A stretch of DNA of 64,000 nt, taken from Bacteroidales bacterium (GTDB lineage: Bacteria > Bacteroidota > Bacteroidia > Bacteroidales > P3). Numbering within the stretch: position 1 is the first letter of the stretch; each line of letters opens with the position of its first letter. The DNA is taken from contig JAGAYN010000040.1 of assembly GCA_017940465.1 (NCBI GenBank), forward strand, positions 1-64,000, read 5' to 3'. Below are positions 25,558-33,553 of the stretch, one piece after another. A program made the translations under genes and the position numbers. The notes under the pieces are model-generated. The model worked only from the letters and a program-made list of their open reading frames with translations, made no database searches and had not been told where the DNA came from.

Positions 25558-26676
25558 TTATAATTTGAAACTCAATGTAAAGAAGTTGGGTGCCTGCGAA
25601 AGGTGATAGTTGCGGCGGGCATAGGCGAAGTCGAAGCGGCGGGTGTGGATGCCGATGCCGAAGGAGAAGCCGCTGAGGTTGAAGGCGTCCACGCCGCGCA
25701 TCTCGCGGCTGCGGCGGTGGTTATAGCCCACACGGGCGAAGAGGGCCTTGCCGATGTTGAGCTCAAGGCCGATCTGTGTGTGGCGCATGAGGTTGTCAAG
25801 CGTTCCCTCGAACCAACTCTCCTTGGAGACCTCCCCCGTGAAGGGGTCGGTGGTGGTGGCGGGGTAGCGAGGATCCTCATAGCGTAAATCCCATCGTTGC
25901 AGTTCGTTAAGACCGAAGAAGAGGCGGAACGGGGCCTTGGAAAGCTTATACGATGCCTCGGCCGACAGTTCAAATGGCAAGGTCTCTCCCGTGCCGTCGA
26001 AGGTGGATATCTGCGCGCCGATGTTGCGTGCCGCCAGGGTAGCGGCAAAGCCCTTCGGGAGGTCCATGTAGCTCAGCATGAGGTCGAACGAGAGGGCAAA
26101 AGCCTTGTAGTGCTCGTATTGCGAAAGCACCGGCGTCATCATGGCGCCGAAGTTCAGGTGCCTGCCTGTGCCAAGGCCGCGGCCTATGGGGATGCTGTAG
26201 CCCACGCTCAAAGCATAGTCGGCGGCGTGGAAGGTCCCAGTGCTGACTTCCTCCTCGTCGTAGCCCGCGAAAGAGCCATAGTTATTGAAGCGGAAGGCAA
26301 AGAGCATGGGCGAGAGGCGGCCGGAGAAGTCGGTGGAATAGGCCAGCGCACCCATGGCGCCGCCATCGAAGAGCGACGTGTAGGTCAGCGAGGCCCGTCG
26401 GCCTCCGTGGAAGTATTTCTCGGCGTCACTGTCCCACAGGCACAGCAACGAGGGGTTGTCCATTGCCTCCGTGATGTCGCCCTCGGGCAGCACCAGATAG
26501 TCAAACCCCAAGCCCGCCGCGCGGGCACCGCTGCCAAGGTCGAGGAACGTCAAGGTGTTCATGCCTGCAATCTGGGCATGTACGGGGGCGGAAAGGAAGA
26601 ATGGCGAATGAAGAAGGAGGCTGACGCATAGCCATCGCGCCAGCCTGTTCTTCCTTCTTGATTCCTTGCCCTTCAT
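25558..26676 (-). CDS. porQ: T9SS protein PorQ
   Basis: A 372-residue outer-membrane barrel protein. After a basic start comes a signal peptide ending PVHAQ. The first mature segment TFLDLGSGARAAGLGFDY and then EAMDNPSLL is the pattern of PorQ, a type IX secretion component related to PorV/PorP barrels. Repeated aromatic strands follow, ending FFTLSFKL with a C-terminal barrel-like strand. PorQ is proposed to work with PorU/PorV/PorZ in cargo attachment. Its ATG follows the kamA stop with no gap, which is unusual pairing with a metabolic gene. Confidence 0.85.
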   Translation of the reverse strand: MKGKESRRKNRLARWLCVSLLLHSPFFLSAPVHAQIAGMNTLTFLDLGSGARAAGLGFDYLVLPEGDITEAMDNPSLLCLWDSDAEKYFHGGRRASLTYTSLFDGGAMGALAYSTDFSGRLSPMLFAFRFNNYGSFAGYDEEEVSTGTFHAADYALSVGYSIPIGRGLGTGRHLNFGAMMTPVLSQYEHYKAFALSFDLMLSYMDLPKGFAATLAARNIGAQISTFDGTGETLPFELSAEASYKLSKAPFRLFFGLNELQRWDLRYEDPRYPATTTDPFTGEVSKESWFEGTLDNLMRHTQIGLELNIGKALFARVGYNHRRSREMRGVDAFNLSGFSFGIGIHTRRFDFAYARRNYHLSQAPNFFTLSFKL

Positions 26677-27924
26677 TTACTTCTTGTTGCGTTCGTGGCG
26701 CATGAGGTGGCTGGGCTCGAGGGCCATGCGGTCGGTCTCCAGCAGGGAGGCCACGCCTTCGTCGATGCGCTTCTTGGACTGACAGGCTTCGCAGTGGCAG
26801 TCCTCCTCGTAGTGGCGCGGTTCGGTATAGGTGGTGATTACGCCCTCGAAGTTGCGCAGGATGACCTTGTCTGGACTCTGCGAGATGACATACTGGGGCA
26901 TCACAGGGGTCTTTCCACCGCCGCCGGGGGCATCCACCACGAAGGTCGGTACGGCATAGCCGGAGGTGTGTCCGCGCAGGTTCTCGATAATCTCGATACC
27001 CTTGCTGACAGGGGTGCGGAAATGCTCGAGGCCCATCGAGAGGTCGCACTGGTAGATATAGTACGGGCGGACGCGATTGCGCACAAGCTGGTGCATGAGG
27101 TTCTTCATCACATGTACACAATCATTCACACCGCGCAGCAACACGGTCTGGTTACCCAGGGGGATACCTGCATTGGCCAGTCGTGCCAAGGCCTGCTCCG
27201 CCTCGGGGGTGAACTCGTTGGGGTGATTGAAATGGGTATTGAGCCAAATGGGATGGTACTTCTTCAGCATCTCACACAACTCGGGGGTGATGCGCTGCGG
27301 GCAGACAACGGGGGTGCGGCTGCCGATACGCACTATCTCCACATGAGGTATCTGGCGGAGACGCGAGATGATATACTCAAGCTTCTGGTCGGATACCATC
27401 AAGGCATCACCACCGGACAGGAGCACGTCGCGCACCTGCGGGGTACGCTCAATGTACTCGAGGCACTTCTCTATGCGCTGGCTTGGGCTTTCGTCGTCCT
27501 TCTGACCTGCAAAGCGACGGCGGGTGCAATGGCGGCAATACATGGAGCACATGTCGGTGATGAGGAAGAGCACGCGGTCCGGATAGCGGTGGGTAAGGCC
27601 GGGTGCGGGCGAGTCCTCGTCCTCGTGCAGGGGGTCGTTGAGGTCGGCCGGGGCAATATTGCACTCGGGACCTGCAGGGATAGCCTGGCGACGGATGGGG
27701 TCGTAGGGGTCGTTCGGATCAATGAGGCTCAAGTAATAGGGCGTGATTGCCATACGGAACTTGGCCAGTGCCTGCCTGATTCCTTCTGCCTCTTCAGGGG
27801 CGAACTGGAAGTACTTGCTGAGTTCCTCATAGGTCTCGATGCGGTTCTTCACCTGCCATTTCCAGTCGTTCCACTCGGTGTCGCTGACGTTGGGGAACAA
27901 CTCTTTTCTGCGGTTTACTTTCAT
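26677..27924 (-). CDS. kamA: Lysine 2,3-aminomutase
   Basis: A 415-residue radical SAM/PLP enzyme that converts L-lysine to L-beta-lysine, the first step of lysine fermentation. The CxxxCxxC cluster motif MCSMYCRHC uses Cys126, Cys130 and Cys133. The PLP-binding region VVDAPGGGGKTPV is near residue 335. Length and both ends match KamA. It is 24 bases downstream of kdd copy 1 in the same operon. EpmB-type relatives are shorter and lack this N-terminal extension, which supports KamA. Confidence 0.95.
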   Translation of the reverse strand: MKVNRRKELFPNVSDTEWNDWKWQVKNRIETYEELSKYFQFAPEEAEGIRQALAKFRMAITPYYLSLIDPNDPYDPIRRQAIPAGPECNIAPADLNDPLHEDEDSPAPGLTHRYPDRVLFLITDMCSMYCRHCTRRRFAGQKDDESPSQRIEKCLEYIERTPQVRDVLLSGGDALMVSDQKLEYIISRLRQIPHVEIVRIGSRTPVVCPQRITPELCEMLKKYHPIWLNTHFNHPNEFTPEAEQALARLANAGIPLGNQTVLLRGVNDCVHVMKNLMHQLVRNRVRPYYIYQCDLSMGLEHFRTPVSKGIEIIENLRGHTSGYAVPTFVVDAPGGGGKTPVMPQYVISQSPDKVILRNFEGVITTYTEPRHYEEDCHCEACQSKKRIDEGVASLLETDRMALEPSHLMRHERNKK

Positions 27925-27948
27925 ATTATAATATAGGATTAATATTTG

Positions 27949-28989
27949 TTATGCATACAGTTCTTCAAACAGGCGGCGTATGGGTTCGCTTTCGCGGAGG
28001 ATGTTGAGCGTCAGCTCGGCATGCCCACGGGCGTAGCCGTTGCCCACAATGAGGCTGATGTCCTTCCCCACCCCCTCGGCGCCCAGGGCGGCGCGGGTGA
28101 ACGAGGTGGCCATCGAGAAGAAATAGACGCACCCCTGCCCCTTGGTGATGAGGATGGAGGTCATCTCGGTGTTGGGGACATTGACGTTGTTGATGGTCAC
28201 GTCGGTGCCACGCCCGCCGGTAATGGCCATCACCTTGTTGTATACGTCCATGACATTGGTGGCGTCGGCGATGACTACATCGGTGGCCAGGCCGAGGTCC
28301 TTGATGCGTTGGGCATTCTTCTCGCTGTATTCCACCACGATGACCTTGCCGTAAGGGCCTACGTTCTTCATGGCCTGGTAGCAGCACAGGATGCCGCTCT
28401 TGCCGCCACCGCCGATGAGGCAGACGATATCGCCCTCGGTGACGAGGCGGTCCACCTGGGCAGGCGCACCGGCCACATCCAGGGCCGCCAACGCAAGCCT
28501 TTCGGGCAAATCCGGCGGCAGGACGGCGAACAGACCGCTCTCGAAGAGGATGGCCTGCGCATCGACATCCACCTGGTCATGCTGCGGGTCGAGATGCTTT
28601 ATCTGTTTAATCTTCAACGGCGTGAGGCTCAGCGACACCAGCGTGGCCACCTTGTCCCCCACCTTTACCTTGGTGTTGCTGTGGAACTTGGGACCTATCT
28701 CCTTCACCGTGCCGATGAGCATGCCGCCACTGCCGGTAACGGGGTTCTGCATCTTGCCACGCTCGTCCACAATGCTCATGATCATCTTCTTCATCTGCTC
28801 GGCATCGTCGCTGCATGCGTGGCGGATCTGCGTGTAGGAGGCCGAGTCGATGTTGAGCGTGCTGACGTCGATGAGCAGCTCGTTGTCGTAGATTTCCATC
28901 GTATTGTCCAGCTTCTGCGCCGGCTGCGGGAGGGTGCCCAGAGGCTCCACAACGCGATGTGTGCCGTATCTGTTGCCGTTGTTTCTCAT
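27949..28989 (-). CDS. kdd: L-erythro-3,5-diaminohexanoate dehydrogenase, paralogue 1
   Basis: A 346-residue NAD(P)-dependent dehydrogenase of lysine fermentation, which oxidatively deaminates 3,5-diaminohexanoate to 5-amino-3-oxohexanoate. The N-terminus GNRYGTHRVVEP and the coenzyme-binding VCLIGGGGKSGILCCY are family marks. Compared with its neighbour it carries several small deletions and has diverged to perhaps half identity. Both end with the same FEELYA. It stands 50 bases after kdd copy 2 and before kamA. Which of the two is the main enzyme cannot be told. Confidence 0.88.
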   Translation of the reverse strand: MRNNGNRYGTHRVVEPLGTLPQPAQKLDNTMEIYDNELLIDVSTLNIDSASYTQIRHACSDDAEQMKKMIMSIVDERGKMQNPVTGSGGMLIGTVKEIGPKFHSNTKVKVGDKVATLVSLSLTPLKIKQIKHLDPQHDQVDVDAQAILFESGLFAVLPPDLPERLALAALDVAGAPAQVDRLVTEGDIVCLIGGGGKSGILCCYQAMKNVGPYGKVIVVEYSEKNAQRIKDLGLATDVVIADATNVMDVYNKVMAITGGRGTDVTINNVNVPNTEMTSILITKGQGCVYFFSMATSFTRAALGAEGVGKDISLIVGNGYARGHAELTLNILRESEPIRRLFEELYA

Positions 28990-29039
28990 AATGGAACCTG
29001 CCGGAGGGCCTCCCCTGCCGGCAGGTTGTGGCCTATGCC

Positions 29040-30113
29040 TTAGGCATAGAGTTCTTCAAAGATCTTACGCAGTTCGGGGCTTTCGCGGAGCTCCTGGAGG
29101 GTGAACTCGGCATGGCCCTTGGTGTAGCCGTTGCCCATGATCATGTTCACGTCGCTTCCGATGCCCTCGGCGCCGAGGCTGGCCTTGGTGAACGAGGTGG
29201 CCATGGAGAAGAAGTAGACGATGCCGTCGTCCTTCGTAATCATGACGGCGGTCATCTCCTGGTCGGGCACATTGACGCAGTTGATGGTCACGTCGGCCAT
29301 CTTCCCGTCGGTGAGGCGCTCGATGAGCTCATACACCTGCACCGGGGTCATGCCGGCGGCGCTTTCCACGATGTCGCAGAAGCCGAGGTCCTTGATACGC
29401 TGGGTGGACTTGGGGCTGTTGGCGATGCCGATCACCTTGCCGGTGACGCCGACGCGCTTCTTGGCCTCGTAGCAGCAGAGCATGCCGCTCTTGCCGCCGG
29501 CACCGAGGATGACCACCGTCTGGCCATACTGGCAGAGCTTGGCCGTCTGGGCGGGGGCGCCGGCCACGTCGAGGGCGCTCAGCGCGAGCTTCTCGGGCAT
29601 GTCGGTAGGAATCTTGGCATAGATGCCGCTCTCGAAGAGGATGGCCTTGCCCTTGATGTCCACCTGGTCCACATCGGGACGGATCTCGAGGATCTCGTCG
29701 ATGCGCAGCGGGGTGAGCGAGAGGGAGACGAGGGTGGCGATGCGGTCGCCCTCCTTGAGGTCGATCTTGCCCTTGAGGGCGTCGCCGATCTTCTCCACCT
29801 TGCCCAGCAGCATGCCACCCGATCCGGTGCGGCGGTTGCGGTGCTTGCCTTGCAGCTCCACGTTCAGGAGCATCTCCTTCTTCACCTCTTCCATGATCTT
29901 CTCCTCCGAGGCGCCGGCGCCGGCCTGCTCCTTGGCGTAGTTGTGGATGTCGGTGAACGACGCGCTGTCGATGTTCAGCGTCTGCACATCGATCAGGATC
30001 TCATTGTCCCAAATCTCGTCCATGTTGTTGTCGAGCTTGTTGGCGGGCTGCGGAAGAACTCCCTTGGGCTCGATGACGCGGTGGGTACCGTACTTGTTGC
30101 CTTTTTTCTGCAT
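29040..30113 (-). CDS. kdd: L-erythro-3,5-diaminohexanoate dehydrogenase, paralogue 2
   Basis: A 357-residue enzyme, tandem paralogue of the next gene. It shows GNKYGTHRVIEPKGVLPQ at the start, a Rossmann motif VVILGAGGKSGMLCCYEA near residue 200 and ends IFEELYA. It is first in the run kdd-kdd-kamA-porQ-lplA and has a good promoter element 65 bases upstream. The other enzymes of the pathway (KamDE, Kce, Kal, CoA-transferases) are not in the window. Its greater length and position make it the likelier canonical Kdd, which is inference. Confidence 0.9.
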   Translation of the reverse strand: MQKKGNKYGTHRVIEPKGVLPQPANKLDNNMDEIWDNEILIDVQTLNIDSASFTDIHNYAKEQAGAGASEEKIMEEVKKEMLLNVELQGKHRNRRTGSGGMLLGKVEKIGDALKGKIDLKEGDRIATLVSLSLTPLRIDEILEIRPDVDQVDIKGKAILFESGIYAKIPTDMPEKLALSALDVAGAPAQTAKLCQYGQTVVILGAGGKSGMLCCYEAKKRVGVTGKVIGIANSPKSTQRIKDLGFCDIVESAAGMTPVQVYELIERLTDGKMADVTINCVNVPDQEMTAVMITKDDGIVYFFSMATSFTKASLGAEGIGSDVNMIMGNGYTKGHAEFTLQELRESPELRKIFEELYA

Positions 30114-30132
30114 TTTTGTCTGTTATTTTATT

Positions 30133-30172
30133 GGTTTTAAGATAATTTTATTTTTACCCTCTCAAGGTATGA
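30133..30172 (+). repeat. Pyrimidine-rich intergenic repeat, partial copy d
   Basis: GGTTTTAAGATAA, then TTTTTACCCTC and CAAGGTAT align with the right half of copy f (AGGTTTTGCTCACA, TTTTTACCCTCAAGGTGT). It lies in the transcribed leader of kdd copy 2. Confidence 0.5.
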
Positions 30173-30177
30173 GGATA

Positions 30178-30185
30178 CAAAGATA
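30178..30185 (-). promoter_or_regulatory. -7 element TATCTTTG of the kdd-kamA operon
   Basis: On the minus strand TATCTTTG gives a leader of about 58 nt before kdd copy 2. It drives the kdd-kdd-kamA-porQ-lplA run unless internal promoters exist. Confidence 0.6.
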
Positions 30186-30300
30186 CGACTTTTTTCTGAA
30201 TCCCCAACAATTTTTCTTCCTGGGCGAAATATTTTTCCCTACCGGACCGCCTGCACCCTCCGACATTTTTTTTGAAAAACTCCCGCCCTCCGCCACGAAC

Positions 30301-30366
30301 CCAACTGCCTGTCTCCCAGCACCATCCAAGTTATAGGTTTTGCTCCTCTTCATATCTTCCTGGTGA
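30301..30366 (+). repeat. Pyrimidine-rich intergenic repeat, copy e
   Basis: CCAACTGCCTGTC, then GTTATAGGTTTTGCTCCTC, and TATCTTCCTGGTG. The central 15 bases match copies c and f. It ends 46 bases before the start of DUF6266 copy 2. Confidence 0.65.
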
Positions 30367-30411
30367 TTGCATGCAATATAATCGGCATCCCAGCGTTATG
30401 CTGTTACATTT

Positions 30412-31320
30412 ATGGCAATAATCGAACAGGGCATCCTTGGCGGCTTCAGCGGCCGCGTAGGCACCGTGGTGGGCTATCACCGGCACGGGGCCTGGTTCGT
30501 CCGTGCCTACCAGCCGCATATAAACGACCGCAAATCAGCGGCCCAGCTGGAGCAACGCTCCCGTTTCAAGGCGATGATCCAGTTTGCCTCGCCAGCCACG
30601 CCCCTGCTCCGCATCGGCCTCCGCCAGATGGCTGACCGCGAGGGGATTACCGAAGGCAACGTCTTCCTCAAAATCAACAAAGCCTGCTTTCAAAATCTGA
30701 ATAATCAGAATAATCCGATTACTCCGAATCCGATTACTCCGACTACTCCGATTAATCAGATTACCCCGACAATCCTCTACCCCTCCCTCCAGTTCTCCCG
30801 TGGTCCGCTGGCGGCTCCGCGCGCGTTGGAATACAGCCTCGCGGGCGCCCTCTGCACCGTCCGCTGGCAGCGCAGCGGCGGCTCCCTGACGGACACCCTA
30901 CACATCTACGCCTACTGCCCCGCCACGGGGACGGGGATATGCCTCACCGCCCGGCGCTCCCAAGGCCGCCTGCGGGCGCTCCTGCCGGAGGGCTTCGCTG
31001 GGCAGGAACTGCACGTGTGGGCCTTCGTGCAAGGGCGCGGCGGCGCCGTGTCGGGAACGGAGTATGTACGTGAAGACGAGAGCGATAGCACACATTCTGA
31101 CGCGGAGGGCTGCACCCCACTCCCCGACCTTAGCTGGGAAGCAAAAGAGAGGGTGCCCACAAGGTTCCTATCGGCGACTTTGGGGACACCCTCCTCTTCT
31201 CAAATACATAATCTACAGAGTGATAGATTATGTTCAAACTTGTTTAATTTGCATCGCACACCAGCCGCACCGAAAAACCCATGTGGCGGCTATAGTTTCT
31301 TATTGCAATCTCGGCCATAG
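30412..31320 (+). CDS. DUF6266-like protein, copy 2, with repeat insertion and run-on end
   Basis: A 302-residue paralogue. The N-terminal block EQGILGGFSGRVGTVVGYH and KSAAQLEQRSRFKAMIQFA is well kept and closely matches copy 3. Between the two halves an insertion of about 25 residues (NNPITPNPITPTTP and neighbours) is encoded by a 9-bp-period DNA repeat. The C-terminal third starts well (LHIYAYCP, LHVWAFVQ) but then loses similarity, and the frame runs 77 bases into the opposite-strand fimbrillin-like gene before stopping. The end is probably eroded. Function unknown; no signal peptide. Confidence 0.65.
   Translation: MAIIEQGILGGFSGRVGTVVGYHRHGAWFVRAYQPHINDRKSAAQLEQRSRFKAMIQFASPATPLLRIGLRQMADREGITEGNVFLKINKACFQNLNNQNNPITPNPITPTTPINQITPTILYPSLQFSRGPLAAPRALEYSLAGALCTVRWQRSGGSLTDTLHIYAYCPATGTGICLTARRSQGRLRALLPEGFAGQELHVWAFVQGRGGAVSGTEYVREDESDSTHSDAEGCTPLPDLSWEAKERVPTRFLSATLGTPSSSQIHNLQSDRLCSNLFNLHRTPAAPKNPCGGYSFLLQSRP
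30694..30768 (+). repeat. 9-bp-period repeat inside DUF6266 copy 2
   Basis: Units such as AATCAGAAT, AATCCGATT and ACTCCGACT recur every nine bases for about 75 bases. Being a multiple of three, they stay in frame and encode Asn/Thr/Pro/Ile triplets. The same unit type occurs at 46871 and 47641. Confidence 0.8.
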
Positions 31321-33061
31321 ACCCTTCGTCGAAATGAAGGGCGTAAGTGTTGCCACCATTGTTGCCAACAAATGTGGATGACCAATAGTAGCCCGTTTCA
31401 TAGCTGTAGTAGTAGTTTGATCCATTGAGACGCATACCAGGACCCGACAGCAGGACCGCACCTGCCGCCTCCATGTCGGCCCATTGCTCTGCGGTATAGG
31501 TGTTTTTTGTATAATAATCGTTGTAGGTAACACCCGGGTTGAACGATGGGCAGGAGACAGGGTTCTCCCACTTGTCGGGCAGAAGCACAAGACCCGGCCC
31601 TTTGCCACTAACCCTGGCAAGGCCAGCCTTTCCGTCACGCTGGATGAGGTAGCGCCACTCGTTTGCAGTCAGTGTGCGCCACAGGCCAGCCTGCCCGCCG
31701 CCGTTGCTGATGGCGTTATGGACCCCCCAGTCATAGTGCGAGTACTCGCCGCTGGTACCAAGGTCAAAGTCGGACGTGATCTCATAGGCGTTGAGGTTGG
31801 GCCCTGGCTGTGGCCGGTCGGCATGATAGTAGTCGTCGGTGGCTATCGTCCCATAACTGTATGGGTAATCGCATTCTACATCAGTGCCATAGCCACTGGT
31901 TCCGAAATAGAAGAGGTCTATCCAACCGCTATAGGTAGGGGAAAGTTGGCTATTGTCGCCATCGGCTACATTACCGCGATTAATGCCATCACCAGTAGTG
32001 CTACTACCGCAGTAGTCATACTGGTTGGTGGCGAAGCGCCAGGTGCCGGTAGAGGGTTGGTACTGGAGGTTGCCCTGCGAGAAATAGACGGCCTTGGTGG
32101 GGCTGACGGAGAAGGTGCCGGGCGAGGCTACATACTGGCTGGTGGGGTCGAGGCGGATGCGGGCGGTGAGCATGACATTGCGCCCGAGAGCGACAGAGGA
32201 TGTCTTGTGGGAGAAGGTGTAGCTGAACTCGTCGACCAGCGTGCCCTGCTGCGCGGGGGCGCTGCCCTTGACGGTGATGCTCAGTTCGGCCGCGCCGATG
32301 GGGCGTATGGGCACCTGCACGTCGATAATCTCGCCGGGGGCGACGGTGGCCGTCTCGTCGAAGTTGACGGTGACGGTACTGACATCGTTACCCATTGAGG
32401 TGTAGGACTCTGGATTGATGGTGGGCATATCACCGTCCATCGTAACACTGATGCCGTCGTCGGCACAGAGACGTTGGGTGTGGCATTGCACCGACACGTT
32501 CTGCAACGTGAGTTCGCGCGAGGTGCAGTTCTTCACGCGGACGAGCACGGCGGCGGTGAGGTGGCGGAACTGCATCGTGGCGCTAGATCCCATAGGGGCA
32601 TAGCCTATCATAGGCAATCCAATCACTTGGCGCCCATCGCGATAGGTGCTGGTGTAGGTGGAGGGGAGTTTGACCTTGTATGTTGAGGGAAGGGAGGTAT
32701 TGGCGGAGGTGTAGTTGCTCAAGTCACAGTTCGCAGGGTATACCCCGTAAACGTCGCTGGTTGAGGCGGAATAGTTCACAGAACTACCGTTTTGTACGGT
32801 TCTCGTTTCTTGTTGAAGTTGAGGTCCGTTTGTGCCCCTCAGATTTATTCTATACAAAGAAACAGCGTCGCCGACCACCCATTGGACGGAGGTGCCGCTG
32901 ACGGAGGTCTTGGCACCCGAGAGGTCTGTGTAGCCTTCGACGGTGAGCAGCATCTTCCCCTCCTCGGCGGGGGGCTCGGGGACAGCGGGGACGTTCTCTT
33001 TCTGGCAGGCCACAGCCATGCCTGCGGCGAGGGCCGCCAGTATAATCAGTCGCTTTTCCAT
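31244..33061 (-). CDS. Fimbrillin-like surface lipoprotein with FISUMP-like C-terminus
   Basis: A 605-residue lipoprotein from ATG 33061 with lipobox AVAC. Residues to about 310 follow the Bacteroidales fimbrillin (Mfa-like) pattern: GAKTSVSGTSVQWVVGDAVSLY, VYPAN, MQFRHLTAAVLVRVKN and an Arg-rich strand before RLDPTSQY. From about 330 the sequence changes to a domain found in Fibrobacter-type major paralogous (FISUMP) proteins: FSVSPTKAVYFSQGNLQYQ, TLTANEWRYL and the end YYWSSTFVG ... MGFSVRLVCDAN. It is likely surface-exposed, possibly a fimbrial tip or adhesin. A longer frame to 33103 is less likely because it precedes the signal peptide. A 56-residue small ORF lies 28 bases upstream. Confidence 0.8.
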   Translation of the reverse strand: MEKRLIILAALAAGMAVACQKENVPAVPEPPAEEGKMLLTVEGYTDLSGAKTSVSGTSVQWVVGDAVSLYRINLRGTNGPQLQQETRTVQNGSSVNYSASTSDVYGVYPANCDLSNYTSANTSLPSTYKVKLPSTYTSTYRDGRQVIGLPMIGYAPMGSSATMQFRHLTAAVLVRVKNCTSRELTLQNVSVQCHTQRLCADDGISVTMDGDMPTINPESYTSMGNDVSTVTVNFDETATVAPGEIIDVQVPIRPIGAAELSITVKGSAPAQQGTLVDEFSYTFSHKTSSVALGRNVMLTARIRLDPTSQYVASPGTFSVSPTKAVYFSQGNLQYQPSTGTWRFATNQYDYCGSSTTGDGINRGNVADGDNSQLSPTYSGWIDLFYFGTSGYGTDVECDYPYSYGTIATDDYYHADRPQPGPNLNAYEITSDFDLGTSGEYSHYDWGVHNAISNGGGQAGLWRTLTANEWRYLIQRDGKAGLARVSGKGPGLVLLPDKWENPVSCPSFNPGVTYNDYYTKNTYTAEQWADMEAAGAVLLSGPGMRLNGSNYYYSYETGYYWSSTFVGNNGGNTYALHFDEGSMAEIAIRNYSRHMGFSVRLVCDAN

Positions 33062-33089
33062 ATGGCAATTCGGTTGTTTGCGGTGAGAC

Positions 33090-33260
33090 TTAGAACCATC
33101 CATCGTTGTTGCCCCAGTTGTATCCGTTCAAGTCGTCGCGCCCCTCGACACTGCTGGTGGGGAGGGATGGTCCGCTGGTGGCAAAGCCGCTCTCGGCGGC
33201 AAACAGAGCTACCTGCAGCCCGGGCGGGCTGTAGGGGCGTTTCTGGGTTGTTTTGTCCAT
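33090..33260 (-). CDS. Small acidic ORF upstream of the fimbrillin-like gene
   Basis: A 56-residue frame from ATG 33260 to TAA 33090. It begins MDKTTQKRPYSPPGLQVALF and ends YNWGNNDGWF. The pattern of basic start, PxxxVxxF segment and Gly/Asn/Trp-rich acidic end matches short proteins often seen directly before Bacteroidales surface lipoprotein genes; they have no known function. It has good coding character and no overlap with other genes. Co-transcription with the fimbrillin-like gene is likely. Confidence 0.65.
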   Translation of the reverse strand: MDKTTQKRPYSPPGLQVALFAAESGFATSGPSLPTSSVEGRDDLNGYNWGNNDGWF

Positions 33261-33323
33261 GTGTGTTTTGTATTTTTAATGATTATGTGTGTGGATTAAT
33301 ACATTATGCTTCACGCGATAAGG

Positions 33324-33358
33324 AAAAAAAAAGCGGGCACCCGGAATGGGGGTGTCCG
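33324..33358 (-). terminator. Intrinsic terminator in the leader of the fimbrillin-like operon
   Basis: On the minus strand arms CGGACACCC and GGGTGCCCG (one mismatch) are followed by nine T residues. It lies between a TATCTTTG element at 33521 and the small ORF at 33260. It either ends ctpA transcripts or attenuates the leader. Confidence 0.75.
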
Positions 33359-33520
33359 TTGGAGGGTATAAATATAGTATGGGAGGCGCCTGTCCGTGCG
33401 CATCGCATGTCCCTGGCGGCATCAACAGCCTGGCTCAAAGACAAAAGCAATGGTATAGGGGGGGGGTATTCCTCTCATTTTCAATATATTACGCGTATTC
33501 TGATTCGTTTATTGCCGGTG

Positions 33521-33528
33521 CAAAGATA
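33521..33528 (-). promoter_or_regulatory. -7 element TATCTTTG downstream of ctpA
   Basis: On the minus strand TATCTTTGCACC lies 25 bases after the ctpA stop and about 260 bases before the small ORF, so the transcript would have a leader of some 250 nt containing the terminator at 33324-33358. Confidence 0.5.
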
Positions 33529-33553
33529 TATATTTTTCTTGGACTGGGAAAAA

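Noticed and set aside
33400-33500. A possible eleventh copy of the pyrimidine-rich repeat (CATCAACAGCCTGGC ... GGTATAGG)
   Set aside because: The left part fits the pattern but the right half is replaced by a G run and AT-rich sequence; too degenerate to call by eye.
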